This document shows positions 43,072-53,260 of a stretch of 64,000 nt of DNA, one piece after another (positions within the stretch are counted from its first letter, which is position 1; each line of letters begins with the position of its first letter). A program made the translations under genes and the position numbers. This DNA comes from Burkholderiaceae bacterium 16 (GTDB lineage: Bacteria; Pseudomonadota; Gammaproteobacteria; Burkholderiales; Burkholderiaceae), in NCBI GenBank assembly GCA_000955785.1, contig JYOD01000008.1, forward strand, positions 186,001 through 250,000, in the 5' to 3' direction. Below the pieces are notes generated by a model. The model was given only the letters and a program-made list of their open reading frames with translations, had not been told where the DNA came from and made no database searches.

Positions 43072-44817
43072 TTGGAAAGCATTGACCATGTCATCCTGAT
43101 CGGCGCCGTCGTGATGTCCCTGGGCATTGTGGTGGGCGCCTTCTCGGCGCGCCTGGGCGTGCCCTTCCTGCTTGTCTTCTTGTCGGTCGGCATGCTGGCC
43201 GGCGTGGATGGCCCCGGCGGCATCCGCTTTTCCAACACCTGGCTGAGCTTCCTGGTCGGCAACCTGGCGCTGGCGGTGATCCTGCTCGACGGCGGCCTGC
43301 GTACCCGGCTGGCGACTTTCCGGGTTGCGCTGCGCCCATCCCTGTCGCTGGCCACCGTCGGGGTCCTGGTCACGACCGGGCTGGTGGGCCTGTTCGCCGC
43401 CTGGGTGCTGGAGATCGACTGGAAGCTCGGCCTGCTGCTGGGCGCCATCGTGGGCTCGACCGATGCCGCGGCGGTGTTCTCGCTGCTCAATACCAGCGGC
43501 ATCCGGCTCAAGGAGCGGGTCGCCAGCGTGCTGGAGATCGAGTCCGGCATCAACGACCCGATGGCCATTTTCCTGACCCTGACGCTGATCGACTGGATCG
43601 CCGCGCCGGCCGGCCTGAGCCCCGGCGCGCTGGTGTGGCGCCTGCTGGTGCAGTTTGGGGTGGGCGGCTTGCTCGGGCTCGGGTTGGGCTACTGCCTGGC
43701 CAATGTGATGGAACGCATGCGCGTGGCCGAAGGCTTGCAGGCCATCCTGCTGTGCTCTGGCGGCGCCATGGTGTTCGCCATCGTGCAGACCGCGGGCGGC
43801 AGCGGCTTCCTGGCGGTCTACCTGACCGGCATCCTGGTGGGCAACCGCGACCGTGCGGTCAGCGCCGACACCATGCGGGCGATGGATGGCATGGCCTGGC
43901 TGTCGCAGTCCGCGATGTTCCTGCTGCTTGGCCTGCTGGTGGCGCCCCACCGGATCTGGGAAGTGGCGCTGCCGGCGGTGGCGGTGGCGGCCTTCCTCAT
44001 GCTGGTGGCGCGCCCGGCGGCAGTCTGGCTGGCGCTGCTGCCGTTCCGTTTCAGCGCGCGCGAGAAGGGCTTCATGGCGTGGATGGGCCTGCGCGGGGCC
44101 GTGCCCATCGTGCTGGCGCTGTTCCCGATGCTGCAGGGCATGCCGGACTCCGGGCTGCTGTTTCGCATTGCGTTTGCGGTGGTGCTGGCCAGCCTGCTGC
44201 TGCAGGGCACCACCGTGCCGCTGGCGGCACGCCTGGCGCGTGTGCTGCGGCCCGCCTATCCCGAGCCGCTGGCCCGCGCGCGCCTGCAGGGCACCCATGG
44301 GCCGGCGCTGGAGGTGATGCAGTTCAGGGTCGGGGCGGATTCCCCCACCGAGAACCTGCGCGCCGACCAGCTTGAGTTGCCGCCGCGCTGCCGGTTGCTG
44401 ACGGTGGTGCGCGACAAGGCCCTGGTAGCACCCGAGCAGACCATGCTGGCGGCCGGCGACGTGGTCTCCATCCTGGCGCCTGCCACCAGCGTGCCGATGC
44501 TGGCGCTGCTGTTCCATCGGCCCGGGCCGGCGCCGGCCTGGGGCAAGGCAAGCCATGATTTCCTCTTGTCCGGGGACGCCATGCTGCGGGATGTGGCGGG
44601 GCTTTACGGTACGCGGGAGCTGAGCGCCGACGAAGCCGCCCGGACGCTGGAAGCGGCCATGCAGAAGGCATTTACGTCGCCGCCGGTGGAGGGCGACGCG
44701 GTGGAGATCGCTGGATTGAAGCTGACGGTGACGCGCATGGACGGGCCACGCATCATCCAGGTGGGCTTGCTGCTGCCGCGCGCGGAGTCCGGCGCGACCA
44801 GTCCGGAGGTGTCCTGA
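43072..44817 (+). CDS. Potassium/proton antiporter (NhaP2/CvrA family)
   Basis: A CPA1 antiporter of about 581 residues. The N-terminal start ESIDHVILIGAVVMSLGIVV, then LGVPFLLVFLSVGMLAGVDGPGGI, and the ion-binding helix GSTDAAAVFSLL match the NhaP2/CvrA group, as do the C-terminal TrkA-C/RCK domain (TENLRADQLELPPRCRLLTVV) and a CorC/HlyC-like transporter-associated tail. The TTG at 43072 has an AAAGGGA Shine-Dalgarno and matches family starts; an ATG at 42901 would add 57 residues. Confidence 0.9.
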   Translation: MESIDHVILIGAVVMSLGIVVGAFSARLGVPFLLVFLSVGMLAGVDGPGGIRFSNTWLSFLVGNLALAVILLDGGLRTRLATFRVALRPSLSLATVGVLVTTGLVGLFAAWVLEIDWKLGLLLGAIVGSTDAAAVFSLLNTSGIRLKERVASVLEIESGINDPMAIFLTLTLIDWIAAPAGLSPGALVWRLLVQFGVGGLLGLGLGYCLANVMERMRVAEGLQAILLCSGGAMVFAIVQTAGGSGFLAVYLTGILVGNRDRAVSADTMRAMDGMAWLSQSAMFLLLGLLVAPHRIWEVALPAVAVAAFLMLVARPAAVWLALLPFRFSAREKGFMAWMGLRGAVPIVLALFPMLQGMPDSGLLFRIAFAVVLASLLLQGTTVPLAARLARVLRPAYPEPLARARLQGTHGPALEVMQFRVGADSPTENLRADQLELPPRCRLLTVVRDKALVAPEQTMLAAGDVVSILAPATSVPMLALLFHRPGPAPAWGKASHDFLLSGDAMLRDVAGLYGTRELSADEAARTLEAAMQKAFTSPPVEGDAVEIAGLKLTVTRMDGPRIIQVGLLLPRAESGATSPEVS

Positions 44818-44842
44818 CGGCTGGCGGGGACGCCCTGAACAG

Positions 44843-44878
44843 GAATGAAAAACGGCCCGCGCGGGCCGTTTTTCATTC
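44843..44878. terminator. Perfect 36-bp palindromic bidirectional terminator
   Basis: gaatgaaaaacggcccgc is followed directly by its exact reverse complement. The A-run on one side and T-run on the other allow intrinsic termination in both directions, for the antiporter (+) and the Bug receptor (-) genes whose stops converge here. Confidence 0.9.
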
Positions 44879-44904
44879 AAGGGGCGGCGTTTTGCCCAGG
44901 CGGA

Positions 44905-45927
44905 TCAATCCACCTTGGCGCCCGACACTTTGACGATCTGCGCATATTTCTTCAACTCACGCTGCACCAGCGCCCCGAACTGCTCGGGCGTGGTCGGCGC
45001 CGGCTGGGCGCCGATCCGGGCCAGCCTGGCCTTCATGTCTTCGGTCTTGAGGATGGCCACGATCTCGTGGTTGAGACGGTCGACGATCTCCTTCGGCGTA
45101 TTGGCGGGAGCGAACACGCCGAACCACGTGGAGATGTCAAAGCCCTCCAGCCCCAAGCCCTTGCCAGCCTCGGCAATGGTCGGCAGCTCGGGGAAGGCGG
45201 CGGCACGCGTGGCGGTGGTGACAGCAAACGCCTTGAGCTTGCCGGCCTTGATATTGGCCGAGGCCGAGGCGAGGTTGTCGAAGATCATGTCGGTCTGCCC
45301 GGACAGCACCGACAACTGCGCGGGCGACGCGCCGTTATAGGGAATGTGAACCATGCTCACCCTGGCCAGACTCTTGAACAACTCGCCCGACAGGTGGCCG
45401 GCGCTGCCGTTGCCGCCCGAGGCATAGTCCAGTTTGCCGGGGTTCTTGCGCGCGTACTCCACCAGCTCGCGCACATTGCTGATATGCAGCTCGGCGGCCT
45501 TGCCGGGATGCATGACCAGCACGTTGGGCACGTCGGCCACCAGCGTGATCGGGCTGAAATCCTTCACCGGGTCGTAAGGCATCCTGGCGAACAACGTCGG
45601 GTTGATGGCGTGGGTGGCTACCGCGCCCATCACGATGGTGTAGCCGTCCGCGGGCTGCTTGGCCACGTAGTCGGCGCCGATATTGCCGCCGGCGCCGGGG
45701 CGGTTTTCCACCACGACGGGCTGGCCAAGGCTGTCCTTGAGTTTGTCGCCGATGGCGCGTGCCACGGTGTCGAGCGGGCCGCCGGCCGGGTAGGGCACCA
45801 CGAACTTGAGGGGCTTGGCCGGGTAGGCGGCCGCGGCGGCGGCTGGCGCCGCGCCGATGGCGCCAAGGATGCCAATGGCGGGCAGGGCCGCGGCGAACAG
45901 CGCTGCGGCAAGTTTTTGCTTGAACAT
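44905..45927 (-). CDS. Bug-type periplasmic substrate-binding receptor
   Basis: A 340-residue tripartite tricarboxylate transporter receptor with a signal peptide (AALFAAALPAIGILGAIGAAPAAAAAA, mature from about residue 33). Family motifs are YPAKPLKFVVPYPAGGPLDTVAR, QPVVVENRPGAGGNIGADYVAK and PYDPVKDFSPITLVADVPNV. It is downstream of DUF2214 and a CoA-transferase gene on the same strand, so it may import an acid that the transferase activates. It is an orphan receptor: no TctAB genes are adjacent. Confidence 0.93.
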   Translation of the reverse strand: MFKQKLAAALFAAALPAIGILGAIGAAPAAAAAAYPAKPLKFVVPYPAGGPLDTVARAIGDKLKDSLGQPVVVENRPGAGGNIGADYVAKQPADGYTIVMGAVATHAINPTLFARMPYDPVKDFSPITLVADVPNVLVMHPGKAAELHISNVRELVEYARKNPGKLDYASGGNGSAGHLSGELFKSLARVSMVHIPYNGASPAQLSVLSGQTDMIFDNLASASANIKAGKLKAFAVTTATRAAAFPELPTIAEAGKGLGLEGFDISTWFGVFAPANTPKEIVDRLNHEIVAILKTEDMKARLARIGAQPAPTTPEQFGALVQRELKKYAQIVKVSGAKVD

Positions 45928-46015
45928 GGGGATGCGTCGGTAGGGATTGGGAATCTGGGCGCGCCAGGCGGCCTGGGCCTGGCGGCTGTTTATCTCGTTT
46001 GCAAGCCGGCGGGGC

Positions 46016-46471
46016 TTACTTCATGCCGATGCCGCGCGCCATCATCACCGCGCACAGCGGCAGCAGGATCAGCAGGTGGGCCTCGATCATGACCCAGCGC
46101 CGGGCGGATTTCAGTTCGGCCGGCATCGGCACGAAGTCCGGCAGGCCGCGCGCCTGACGGCGCCAGCGCTGGATGGCGAAGGTGGGCGGCAGCGAGCACA
46201 GCGCAATCACCACGAACACGGTGATCTTGGCGTGGAACCACGGGTTGTGCAGGTAGAACTGCATGCCCTTGGTGCCGTAGAACAGTCGCAGCAGGCCGGT
46301 CGCCAGCACCGCCATGGCGGACAGGAAGTAGAGCAGGTCGTAGACCGAGAGCCGCCTGAGCGTGGCCGGGGTCATGCCGGGCCGCAGCACGACGGCCTCG
46401 GCGGTCATCAGGGCGATCAGCAGGAAGATGAAAGTAAAGTGCAGGAAGGCCAGCAGGGCGTCGGTCAGCAT
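46016..46471 (-). CDS. DUF2214 family inner-membrane protein
   Basis: A 151-residue protein with four predicted helices (ALLAFLHFTFIFLLIALMTAEA, LLYFLSAMAVLATGLLRLFYG, HAKITVFVVIALCSLPPTFAI, AHLLILLPLCAVMMARG). Histidines at the helix starts (FLHF, HNPWFHAKI, EAHLL) resemble haem- or copper-linked membrane proteins, but function is unknown. The ATG at 46471 is preceded by GAGAGGAG. It lies between the CoA-transferase and Bug receptor genes. Confidence 0.85.
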   Translation of the reverse strand: MLTDALLAFLHFTFIFLLIALMTAEAVVLRPGMTPATLRRLSVYDLLYFLSAMAVLATGLLRLFYGTKGMQFYLHNPWFHAKITVFVVIALCSLPPTFAIQRWRRQARGLPDFVPMPAELKSARRWVMIEAHLLILLPLCAVMMARGIGMK

Positions 46472-46604
46472 CCAAACTCCTCTCTTGGTGGGGCACGCGC
46501 CGGACGCCGGCGCGCGCAGGGTAAGGTTCTCTGCTTGTTTCGCTACGGCTACTGCAACTTTCCGCCCGCGCCGCCGGGAGCGGCGCAGGCGGCCGATGCC
46601 GGAC

Positions 46605-47825
46605 TTACAGCACGCCCTTGGCGCGCAGCGCGGCGATCTGCTCCGCCGTATAGCCCAGCATGTCGCCGAGCACGGCATCGGTGTGCTCGCCCAGTAGCGG
46701 CGGGTGCCGCACGGCTTCGGGCGGCGTCGCGCTCATCTTGATCGGGCTGCCCACCAGCTTGACTTCGCCGGCGCTGGGGTGCGGCAGGTCCACGCGCAGG
46801 CCGCGCGCCTTGACCTGGGCATCGTCGAACACATCGTCCAGGGTGTTGATCGGGCCGCAGGGGACGCCGGCGGCTTCCAGGTCGAGGATCCACTGGTCGC
46901 GGGTGCGCGGTCTGACCATCTCGGCGATGATCGGCACCAGCACGTCACGGTGTGCCACGCGCTGCGGGTTGGTGGCGAAGCGCGGGTCGTCGGCCAGCTC
47001 GGGGCGCCCGCCGGCATCGACGAACTTGCGGAACTGGCCGTCATTGCCCACCGCCACGATGATCCAGCCATCGGCGGCCTGGAAGGTCTGGTAGGGGACG
47101 ATGTTGGGGTGCGCGTTGCCCCAGCGCTTGGGCGCCACGCCGCTGGCCAGGTAATTGGTGTTCATGTTGGCCAGCATGGCCACCTGCACGTCGAGTAGGG
47201 CCATATCGATGTACTGGCCTTCGCCGGTGCGCTCGCGGTGGGCCAGCGCGGCCAGCACGGCGATGGTGGCGTACTGGCCGGTCATCAGGTCGGAGATGGC
47301 CACGCCGGCCTTCTGCGGGCCGCCGCCGGGCAGGTCGTCGCGCTCGCCGGTCAGGCTCATGAAGCCGCCCATGCCCTGGATGATGAAGTCGTAACCGGGG
47401 CGGGCTGCGTAGGGACCGGTCTGGCCGAAGCCCGTCACCGAGCAATAGATCAGGTCCGGCTTGATCGCCTTGAGCGAGTCGTAGTCCAGGCCGTACTTCT
47501 TCAGTTGGCCGACCTTGTAGTTTTCCAGCACCACATCGCTCTGGGCGGCCAGCGCGCGCACCAGTTCCTGGCCTTCGGGCGTGCTGATGTCGCAGGTGAC
47601 CGAGCGCTTGTTGCGGTTGGCGGCCAGGTAGTAGGCGGCTTCCGCGGTATCGTGGCCCGCGCCGTCCTGCAGCCAGGGCGGGCCCCAGGTGCGGGTGTCG
47701 TCGCCGGCGCCGGGGCGCTCGATCTTGATCACGTCGGCGCCGAAGTCGGCGAGGTTCTGGGCGCACCAGGGCCCGGCGAGAACACGGGTCAGGTCGAGGA
47801 CGCGGAGGTGGCTTAAAGCTCCCAT
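46605..47825 (-). CDS. CaiB/BaiF family III CoA-transferase
   Basis: A 406-residue CoA-transferase that moves CoA between carboxylic acids. MGALSHLRVLDLTRVLAGPW is the canonical N-terminus, followed by FGADVIKIERPGAGDDTR, YGLDYDSLKAIKPDLIYCSV, GFGQTGPYAARPGYDFI and the catalytic Asp179 in GVAISDLMTGQY. The C-terminal small domain (QTFQAADGWIIVAVGNDGQF) is intact and in the usual order, unlike the protein at 30916. The substrate is unknown, but the co-oriented Bug receptor suggests a dicarboxylate. A much longer open frame through the antisense of alaS is spurious. Confidence 0.9.
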   Translation of the reverse strand: MGALSHLRVLDLTRVLAGPWCAQNLADFGADVIKIERPGAGDDTRTWGPPWLQDGAGHDTAEAAYYLAANRNKRSVTCDISTPEGQELVRALAAQSDVVLENYKVGQLKKYGLDYDSLKAIKPDLIYCSVTGFGQTGPYAARPGYDFIIQGMGGFMSLTGERDDLPGGGPQKAGVAISDLMTGQYATIAVLAALAHRERTGEGQYIDMALLDVQVAMLANMNTNYLASGVAPKRWGNAHPNIVPYQTFQAADGWIIVAVGNDGQFRKFVDAGGRPELADDPRFATNPQRVAHRDVLVPIIAEMVRPRTRDQWILDLEAAGVPCGPINTLDDVFDDAQVKARGLRVDLPHPSAGEVKLVGSPIKMSATPPEAVRHPPLLGEHTDAVLGDMLGYTAEQIAALRAKGVL

Positions 47826-48155
47826 GGGGTGTGATGCGAATCCGGCAAGAGTGGCAAAGGGAAGGCCGGGCGGCCCCGCCGTCTGTCTGGGCGGCGGCTT
47901 GCGGGGCAGTCGGGGCAGGCGTGAAACCGGCCCGGGGGCGTCCGGCAGGGACAGCCAGCACTTTACCACCGGCACGCCGCCGGGAGCACATCGCGCCATG
48001 CGGGGAGTGTGCCGGGACGGGGCGCCGCGGGCCGCGCGCGACGAATCCCCGGCGGGCTGCCGCGCGGCGGGGCTTCCCCGTATAATCAATGGTTTGCAAA
48101 TCCTCCATCTTGACCGACAGCGCCCTGCCACGCCGCCGGACGCCCTGCCCAGAAC
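47826..48155. other. Divergent intergenic region, 330 bp
   Basis: Between the CoA-transferase and alaS starts. It carries a TATAAT at 48081-48086, 75 bp before the alaS ATG, with no obvious -35. Otherwise it is GC-rich with no gene that I can support. Confidence 0.5.
48081..48086 (+). promoter_or_regulatory. TATAAT, predicted -10 box of alaS
   Basis: A consensus TATAAT in a GC-rich setting, 75 bp upstream of the alaS start codon. No good -35 hexamer lies 16-18 bp upstream. Confidence 0.5.
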
Positions 48156-50780
48156 ATGAAAGTCTCCGACATCCGCAGCAAGTTCCTGCAGTACTTCGAA
48201 TCGAAGGGCCATACCGTGGTCCGCTCGTCCAGCCTGGTGCCGGGGAACGATCCGACGTTGCTGTTCACCAATTCCGGCATGGTGCAGTTCAAGGACGTGT
48301 TCCTGGGCACCGACAAGCGCCCCTACAGCCGCGCGACCTCGTCGCAGCGTTCGGTGCGCGCCGGCGGCAAGCACAACGACCTGGAGAACGTGGGTTACAC
48401 CGCGCGTCACCACACCTTCTTTGAGATGCTCGGCAACTTCTCGTTTGGCGACTATTTCAAGCGCGAGGCCATCCAGTACGCATGGGAGCTGCTGACCAAG
48501 GTCTACCAGCTGCCGGCCGAGAAGCTGTGGGTCACGGTGTACGCGGAAGACGACGAAGCCTACGACATCTGGGCCAAGGAAGTCGGCGTGCCGGCGGAGC
48601 GCATCGTGCGCATCGGCGACAACAAGGGCGCGCGCTACGCCTCGGACAATTTCTGGCAGATGGCGGACACCGGCCCCTGCGGCCCCTGCTCGGAAATCTT
48701 CTACGACCACGGTCCGGAAGTGTGGGGCGGCCCGCCGGGATCGCCGGAGGAAGACGGCGACCGCTACATCGAGATCTGGAACCTGGTGTTCATGCAGTTC
48801 AACCGGGACGAGCAAGGCAATATGCCGCGCCTGCCCAAGCCCTGCGTCGACACCGGCATGGGCCTGGAGCGCATCGCCGCGGTGCTGCAGCACGTGCACA
48901 GCAACTACGAGATCGACCTGTTCCAGGCGCTGATCAAGGGTGCCGCGCGCGAGACCCATACCGACAACCTCAACCAGAACTCGCTCAAGGTCATCGCCGA
49001 CCACATCCGTGCCTGCGCCTTCCTGATCGTCGACGGCGTGATCCCCGGCAATGAAGGCCGCGGCTACGTGCTGCGCCGTATCATCCGCCGCGCCATCCGC
49101 CACGGCTACAAGCTGGGCCAGAAGACGCCGTTCTTCCACAAGCTGGTGGCCGACCTGGTGGCGCAGATGGGCGAAGCCTATCCGGAGCTGGCCGAGGCCG
49201 AATCGCGTGTGGTGGAAGTGCTCAAGGCCGAGGAAGAGCGCTTCTTCGAGACCATCGAGAACGGCATGTCCATCCTCGATGCCGCACTGGCCGATATCAA
49301 GCTCAAGGGCGGCAAGGTGCTCGACGGCGAACTCGCCTTCAAGCTGCACGATACCTTTGGCTTCCCGCTGGACCTGACGCAGGACGTGTGCCGTGAGCAG
49401 GAACTGACGGTGGACGAAGCCGCCTTCGACGCGGCCATGAACCGCCAGCGCGAGCAGGCCCGTGCGGCCGGCAAATTCAAGATGGCGGCCGGCCTGGAGT
49501 ACAAGGGCGACAAGACGACGTTCCACGGCTACGAGAAGCTGGGCGTGGACGACGCGAAGATTACCGCGCTGTATGTGGATGGCGCCGCGGTGGACACCAT
49601 GGAGCCCGGCCAGACCGGCGTCGTTGTGCTCGACAACACGCCGTTCTACGCCGAGTCCGGCGGCCAGGCCGGCGACCAGGGCGAACTAAAGAGCGGCGAT
49701 GCCGTCTTCACCGTGGCCGACACCACCAAGGTGCAGGCCGACGTGTTCGGCCACCAGGGCACCCTGGCGGGCGGCGCGCTCAAGGTGGGCGACAGCGTCA
49801 CCGCGCAGGTCGACGCGCAGCGCCGCGCGCGCACCGTGCGCAACCACTCGGCCACCCACCTGATGCACAAGGCCTTGCGTGAAGTGCTGGGCAGCCACGT
49901 GCAGCAGAAGGGCTCGCTGGTCGATGCCGACAAGACCCGCTTCGACTTCTCGCACAACACCGCGATGACCGACGAGCAGATCCGCCGCGTGGAGGAAATC
50001 GTCAACGCCGAGATCCTGCAGAACGCGGCCACCGGCGCCGAAGTCATGCCCTTCGACGACGCCGTCAAGAGCGGCGCCATGGCGCTGTTCGGCGAGAAGT
50101 ATGCCGACGACGTGCGGGTGCTGTCGATCGGCAGCTCCAAGGAACTGTGCGGCGGCACCCACGTGATCCGCACCGGCGATATCGGCGTGTTCAAGATCGT
50201 GATGGAAGGCGGCGTGGCGGCGGGTATCCGCCGCGTCGAAGCCATCACCGGCGACAACGCGCTGCACTACCTGCAAGCGCTCGACGCCAAGCTGAACGAA
50301 GCCGCTGCCGCGCTCAAGGCGCAACCGTCCGAACTGGTGCCGCGTATCGGCCAGGTGCAGGAACAGGTGCGCGCGCTGGAGAAGGAGCTGGAACGCCTCA
50401 AGAGCAAGCTGGCCGCCTCGCAGGGCGACGAGCTGGCGGCGCAGGCCATCGACGTCAAGGGCATCAAGGTGCTGGCAGCCCAGCTCGACGGTGCCGACGT
50501 CAAGACGCTGCGCGAGACCATGGACAAGCTCAAGGACAAGCTGGGCACCGCGGCCATCGTGCTGGGCGCCGTGGCCGACGGCAAGGTCAGCCTGATCGCC
50601 GGTGTTACCGCCGATGCCACCGCCAGGGTCAAGGCCGGCGAGCTGGTCAATTTTGTCGCGCAGCAGGTCGGCGGCAAGGGCGGCGGCCGCCCGGACATGG
50701 CACAGGCCGGCGGCACGGAGCCGGCAAATCTGCCCAAGGCGCTGGCTGGCGTCGGCGAGTGGGTGGCGGGCAAGGTTTGA
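48156..50780 (+). CDS. alaS: Alanyl-tRNA synthetase
   Basis: Class II synthetase for alanine with an editing domain; 874 residues, standard length. The catalytic domain begins [20 protein letters not shown] and has [25 protein letters not shown]. The editing domain has [18 protein letters not shown] (HxxxH) and the zinc-type [13 protein letters not shown]. The C-terminal coiled coil and C-Ala domain ([13 protein letters not shown], then [15 protein letters not shown]) complete it. It is followed by an intrinsic terminator. Confidence 0.98.
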   Translation: MKVSDIRSKFLQYFESKGHTVVRSSSLVPGNDPTLLFTNSGMVQFKDVFLGTDKRPYSRATSSQRSVRAGGKHNDLENVGYTARHHTFFEMLGNFSFGDYFKREAIQYAWELLTKVYQLPAEKLWVTVYAEDDEAYDIWAKEVGVPAERIVRIGDNKGARYASDNFWQMADTGPCGPCSEIFYDHGPEVWGGPPGSPEEDGDRYIEIWNLVFMQFNRDEQGNMPRLPKPCVDTGMGLERIAAVLQHVHSNYEIDLFQALIKGAARETHTDNLNQNSLKVIADHIRACAFLIVDGVIPGNEGRGYVLRRIIRRAIRHGYKLGQKTPFFHKLVADLVAQMGEAYPELAEAESRVVEVLKAEEERFFETIENGMSILDAALADIKLKGGKVLDGELAFKLHDTFGFPLDLTQDVCREQELTVDEAAFDAAMNRQREQARAAGKFKMAAGLEYKGDKTTFHGYEKLGVDDAKITALYVDGAAVDTMEPGQTGVVVLDNTPFYAESGGQAGDQGELKSGDAVFTVADTTKVQADVFGHQGTLAGGALKVGDSVTAQVDAQRRARTVRNHSATHLMHKALREVLGSHVQQKGSLVDADKTRFDFSHNTAMTDEQIRRVEEIVNAEILQNAATGAEVMPFDDAVKSGAMALFGEKYADDVRVLSIGSSKELCGGTHVIRTGDIGVFKIVMEGGVAAGIRRVEAITGDNALHYLQALDAKLNEAAAALKAQPSELVPRIGQVQEQVRALEKELERLKSKLAASQGDELAAQAIDVKGIKVLAAQLDGADVKTLRETMDKLKDKLGTAAIVLGAVADGKVSLIAGVTADATARVKAGELVNFVAQQVGGKGGGRPDMAQAGGTEPANLPKALAGVGEWVAGKV

Positions 50781-50914
50781 GGCAACGCTGAGGCTTGAAA
50801 CGAAGCCGACTGGCTGGGCCAAGAGCATCTGCCATGACGACGGCTGTCTCTCCCTCTCCCCTCGGGGGAGAGGGGAGCAAACCGGCAGGAGTCGGAATCC
50901 CCCGCAGCATCGAA

Positions 50915-50937
50915 AAGGCGCCCCCGGCGCCTTTTTT
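50915..50937 (+). terminator. Intrinsic terminator of alaS
   Basis: Stem aaggcgcc/ggcgcctt with a 3-base loop, followed by a T-run extending to 50937. It lies 135 bp after the alaS stop and abuts the stop codon of the leftward slipin gene. Confidence 0.85.
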
Positions 50938-51698
50938 CACGCCGACTCGCGGCTCAGCTTCCCCACCAGCGTCAGGATGTCGATCGGTAGCGGAAACACG
51001 ATCGTCGAACTCTTGTCCCCCGCGATCTGCGTCAGCGTCTGCAGGTAGCGCAACTGCATTGCCTGCGGCTCCCTCGCCAGCATCTGCGCCGCCTCGAGCA
51101 GCTTCACCGAAGCCTGCAATTCCCCCTCGGCATGAATCACCTTGGCGCGCCGTTCGCGCTCGGCCTCGGCCTGGCGCGCGATGGCGCGGATCATGGATTC
51201 GTTGAGGTCGACGTGCTTGATCTCCACGTTGGACACCTTGATGCCCCAGCTATCCGTCTGGGCATCCAGCGCTTTCTGGATATCGATATTGAGCTGCTCG
51301 CGCTCGGCCAGCATCTCGTCGAGTTCGTGCTTGCCCAGCACCGAGCGCAGCGTGGTCTGCGCCAGCTGGCTGGTGGCTTCGAGGAAGTTCGCTACCTGGA
51401 TGATGGCGCGCTCCGGGTCGATCACGCGGAAGTACACCACCGCATTCACCTTGACCGACACGTTGTCGCGCGAGATCACGTCCTGCGGCGGCACGTCCAT
51501 CACCACCGTGCGCAAGTCCACGCGCACCATCTGCTGCACCGCCGGGATCAGGATCACCAGCCCCGGCCCCTTGACCTTCCAGAAGCGCCCCAGCATGAAC
51601 ACCACGCCGCGCTCGTACTCGCGCAGCACGCGGATGGACGAAACGATCAGCAGGGCTATCAGGAAGACCAGACCGCCTGCGCTGAATCCGAATGCCAT
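50937..51698 (-). CDS. Slipin, SPFH/band-7 membrane protein
   Basis: A 253-residue stomatin-like protein. One N-terminal anchor ([18 protein letters not shown]) precedes the SPFH domain ([22 protein letters not shown] to about residue 170) and a charged coiled-coil ([25 protein letters not shown]). It organises membrane microdomains with NfeD. The start at 51698 is 7 bases from AAGGAG; the ATG at 51704 overlaps the nfeD stop by ATGA but lies too close to that site. Confidence 0.92.
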   Translation of the reverse strand: MAFGFSAGGLVFLIALLIVSSIRVLREYERGVVFMLGRFWKVKGPGLVILIPAVQQMVRVDLRTVVMDVPPQDVISRDNVSVKVNAVVYFRVIDPERAIIQVANFLEATSQLAQTTLRSVLGKHELDEMLAEREQLNIDIQKALDAQTDSWGIKVSNVEIKHVDLNESMIRAIARQAEAERERRAKVIHAEGELQASVKLLEAAQMLAREPQAMQLRYLQTLTQIAGDKSSTIVFPLPIDILTLVGKLSRESA

Positions 51699-51700
51699 GA

Positions 51701-53155
51701 TCATGCTCCTTGGGTGGATGATTGAATCGGGGCCGCGTCCGTGGCGCGGACCTCGAGCTGCAGCCCGTGGCGCCCGATGACCAGCACGTGCTGGCCACGC
51801 GCCAGCGGCATGGCGCTGTGCACTTGCCAGCGTTCGCCGCGTACTTCGGCCCAGCCGTCGTCCCAGAGATCTTCGAGCACCACGCCGGGCGTACCGATCA
51901 GGGCATCGCCGCCGCTGATCGCAGGCATGCGGCGCGCGCGCCAGAGCAGCGTCCAGACCGCGAACAGGAACAGCGCGCTGGCCAGCGCCAGACTGCCGAT
52001 CAGCCACAGCGGGATGCCGAAGCCGGGCACGTCGGTGTCGATCAGCATCACCGCACCGAAGATGAAGGCAATGATGCCGCCCACGCCCAGTGCGCCAAAG
52101 GTCGGCAGGTACAACTCGGCCACCATGCAGCCGATGCCCAGTGCAATCAGCCCCAGCCCCGCGTAACTGACCGGCAGCATATGCAGCGCGAACAGCGCCA
52201 GCAGCAGGCAGATCGCGCCGCCTACGCCGGGCACCACCATGCCCGGCGTGGAAAACTCGAAGATCAGGCCGTAGATGCCGGCCATCATCAGGATCAGCGC
52301 CACGCTGGGATCCGTGATGACCCCCAGGAAGTTGTCGCGCCAGTCAGGTTCCAGCACCTGCACCGGTGCCTGCGCGGTGCGCAGCACGCGCTCCGCACCG
52401 GCCGCCTGGATGCGGCGCCCGTCCACGGCGCGCAGCAGGGCGGGCAGGTCGGGTGCTATCAGATCGGCCACATGCTGCGTCACGGCTTCATTTGCCGACA
52501 GGCTGACCGCCTCGCGGACCGCGCGCTCGCCCCACTCGGCGTTGCGCCCGCGCAGTTGCGCCAGGCCGCGGATATAGGCCGAGGCGTCATGCATCTGCTT
52601 GCGCTCCATGACGTCTTGCGGCGGCGCGCTTGCGGGGGCAGAGGCCGGTGCGGTTTCCGGCTTTTGCGGCCCGCCGATGCCGATCTGCACCGGGCTGGCG
52701 GCGCCAAGATTGGTGCCCGGCGCCATCGCCGCGATATGGCTGGCGTAGAGGATGTAGGTGCCGGCGCTGGCCGCGCGCGCGCCGCCCGGATAAACATAGC
52801 TTGCCACCGGTACCGGCGAGGCCAGGATGGCCTGGATGATCTCGCGCATCGACAGGTCCAGCCCGCCCGGCGTGTCCATCTCCAGCACGATCAGCTGGGC
52901 GCCGGCCTCGCGCGCGCGCGTCATGCCGCGCAGGATGAAGCTGGCGCTGGCCGGGCCGACCGCGCCTTTCAGGGCGATCACGACGACGGGCGCCGTGGCG
53001 TTGGCGGCGCTGGCTGCCGTGGGGGCGGTCGCGGACGCCGGCGCAGGGGCGCTTGCCTGCGCATTGGCTGGCGCGGCTGGCGCGGCCACCGCCGCGGCCA
53101 CGGCTAGCAAGAGGCCGGCGGCAAGCCATCGAAAGAGCATCTGGGCATGCTTCAT
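51701..53155 (-). CDS. NfeD-like membrane serine protease (long form)
   Basis: A 484-residue NfeD1b-type protein. After a signal peptide and an Ala/Pro-rich spacer comes a ClpP-fold protease domain with nucleophile Ser130 ([12 protein letters not shown]) and likely catalytic Lys186 ([14 protein letters not shown]). Three to five membrane helices follow (about 275-400), then an OB-fold NfeD domain ([23 protein letters not shown]). Archaeal and bacterial homologues cut the C-terminus of their partner slipin. It overlaps or abuts the slipin gene, confirming the functional pair. Confidence 0.92.
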   Translation of the reverse strand: MKHAQMLFRWLAAGLLLAVAAAVAAPAAPANAQASAPAPASATAPTAASAANATAPVVVIALKGAVGPASASFILRGMTRAREAGAQLIVLEMDTPGGLDLSMREIIQAILASPVPVASYVYPGGARAASAGTYILYASHIAAMAPGTNLGAASPVQIGIGGPQKPETAPASAPASAPPQDVMERKQMHDASAYIRGLAQLRGRNAEWGERAVREAVSLSANEAVTQHVADLIAPDLPALLRAVDGRRIQAAGAERVLRTAQAPVQVLEPDWRDNFLGVITDPSVALILMMAGIYGLIFEFSTPGMVVPGVGGAICLLLALFALHMLPVSYAGLGLIALGIGCMVAELYLPTFGALGVGGIIAFIFGAVMLIDTDVPGFGIPLWLIGSLALASALFLFAVWTLLWRARRMPAISGGDALIGTPGVVLEDLWDDGWAEVRGERWQVHSAMPLARGQHVLVIGRHGLQLEVRATDAAPIQSSTQGA

Positions 53156-53260
53156 GGCAGTGACGCCGGCACGAGGAGTGCAAACGCGGCGCCACTTCCA
53201 GTGTAGGCGACCGGGCACATCTTGCCGGTGCGCGCCAGCCGCGTTGCGGGGCGAGTGGAT

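Noticed and set aside
46605..49526. 973-codon open frame on the minus strand
   Set aside because: Its upstream 567 codons are the antisense of alaS and of GC-rich intergenic sequence; the CoA-transferase signature begins only at 47825.
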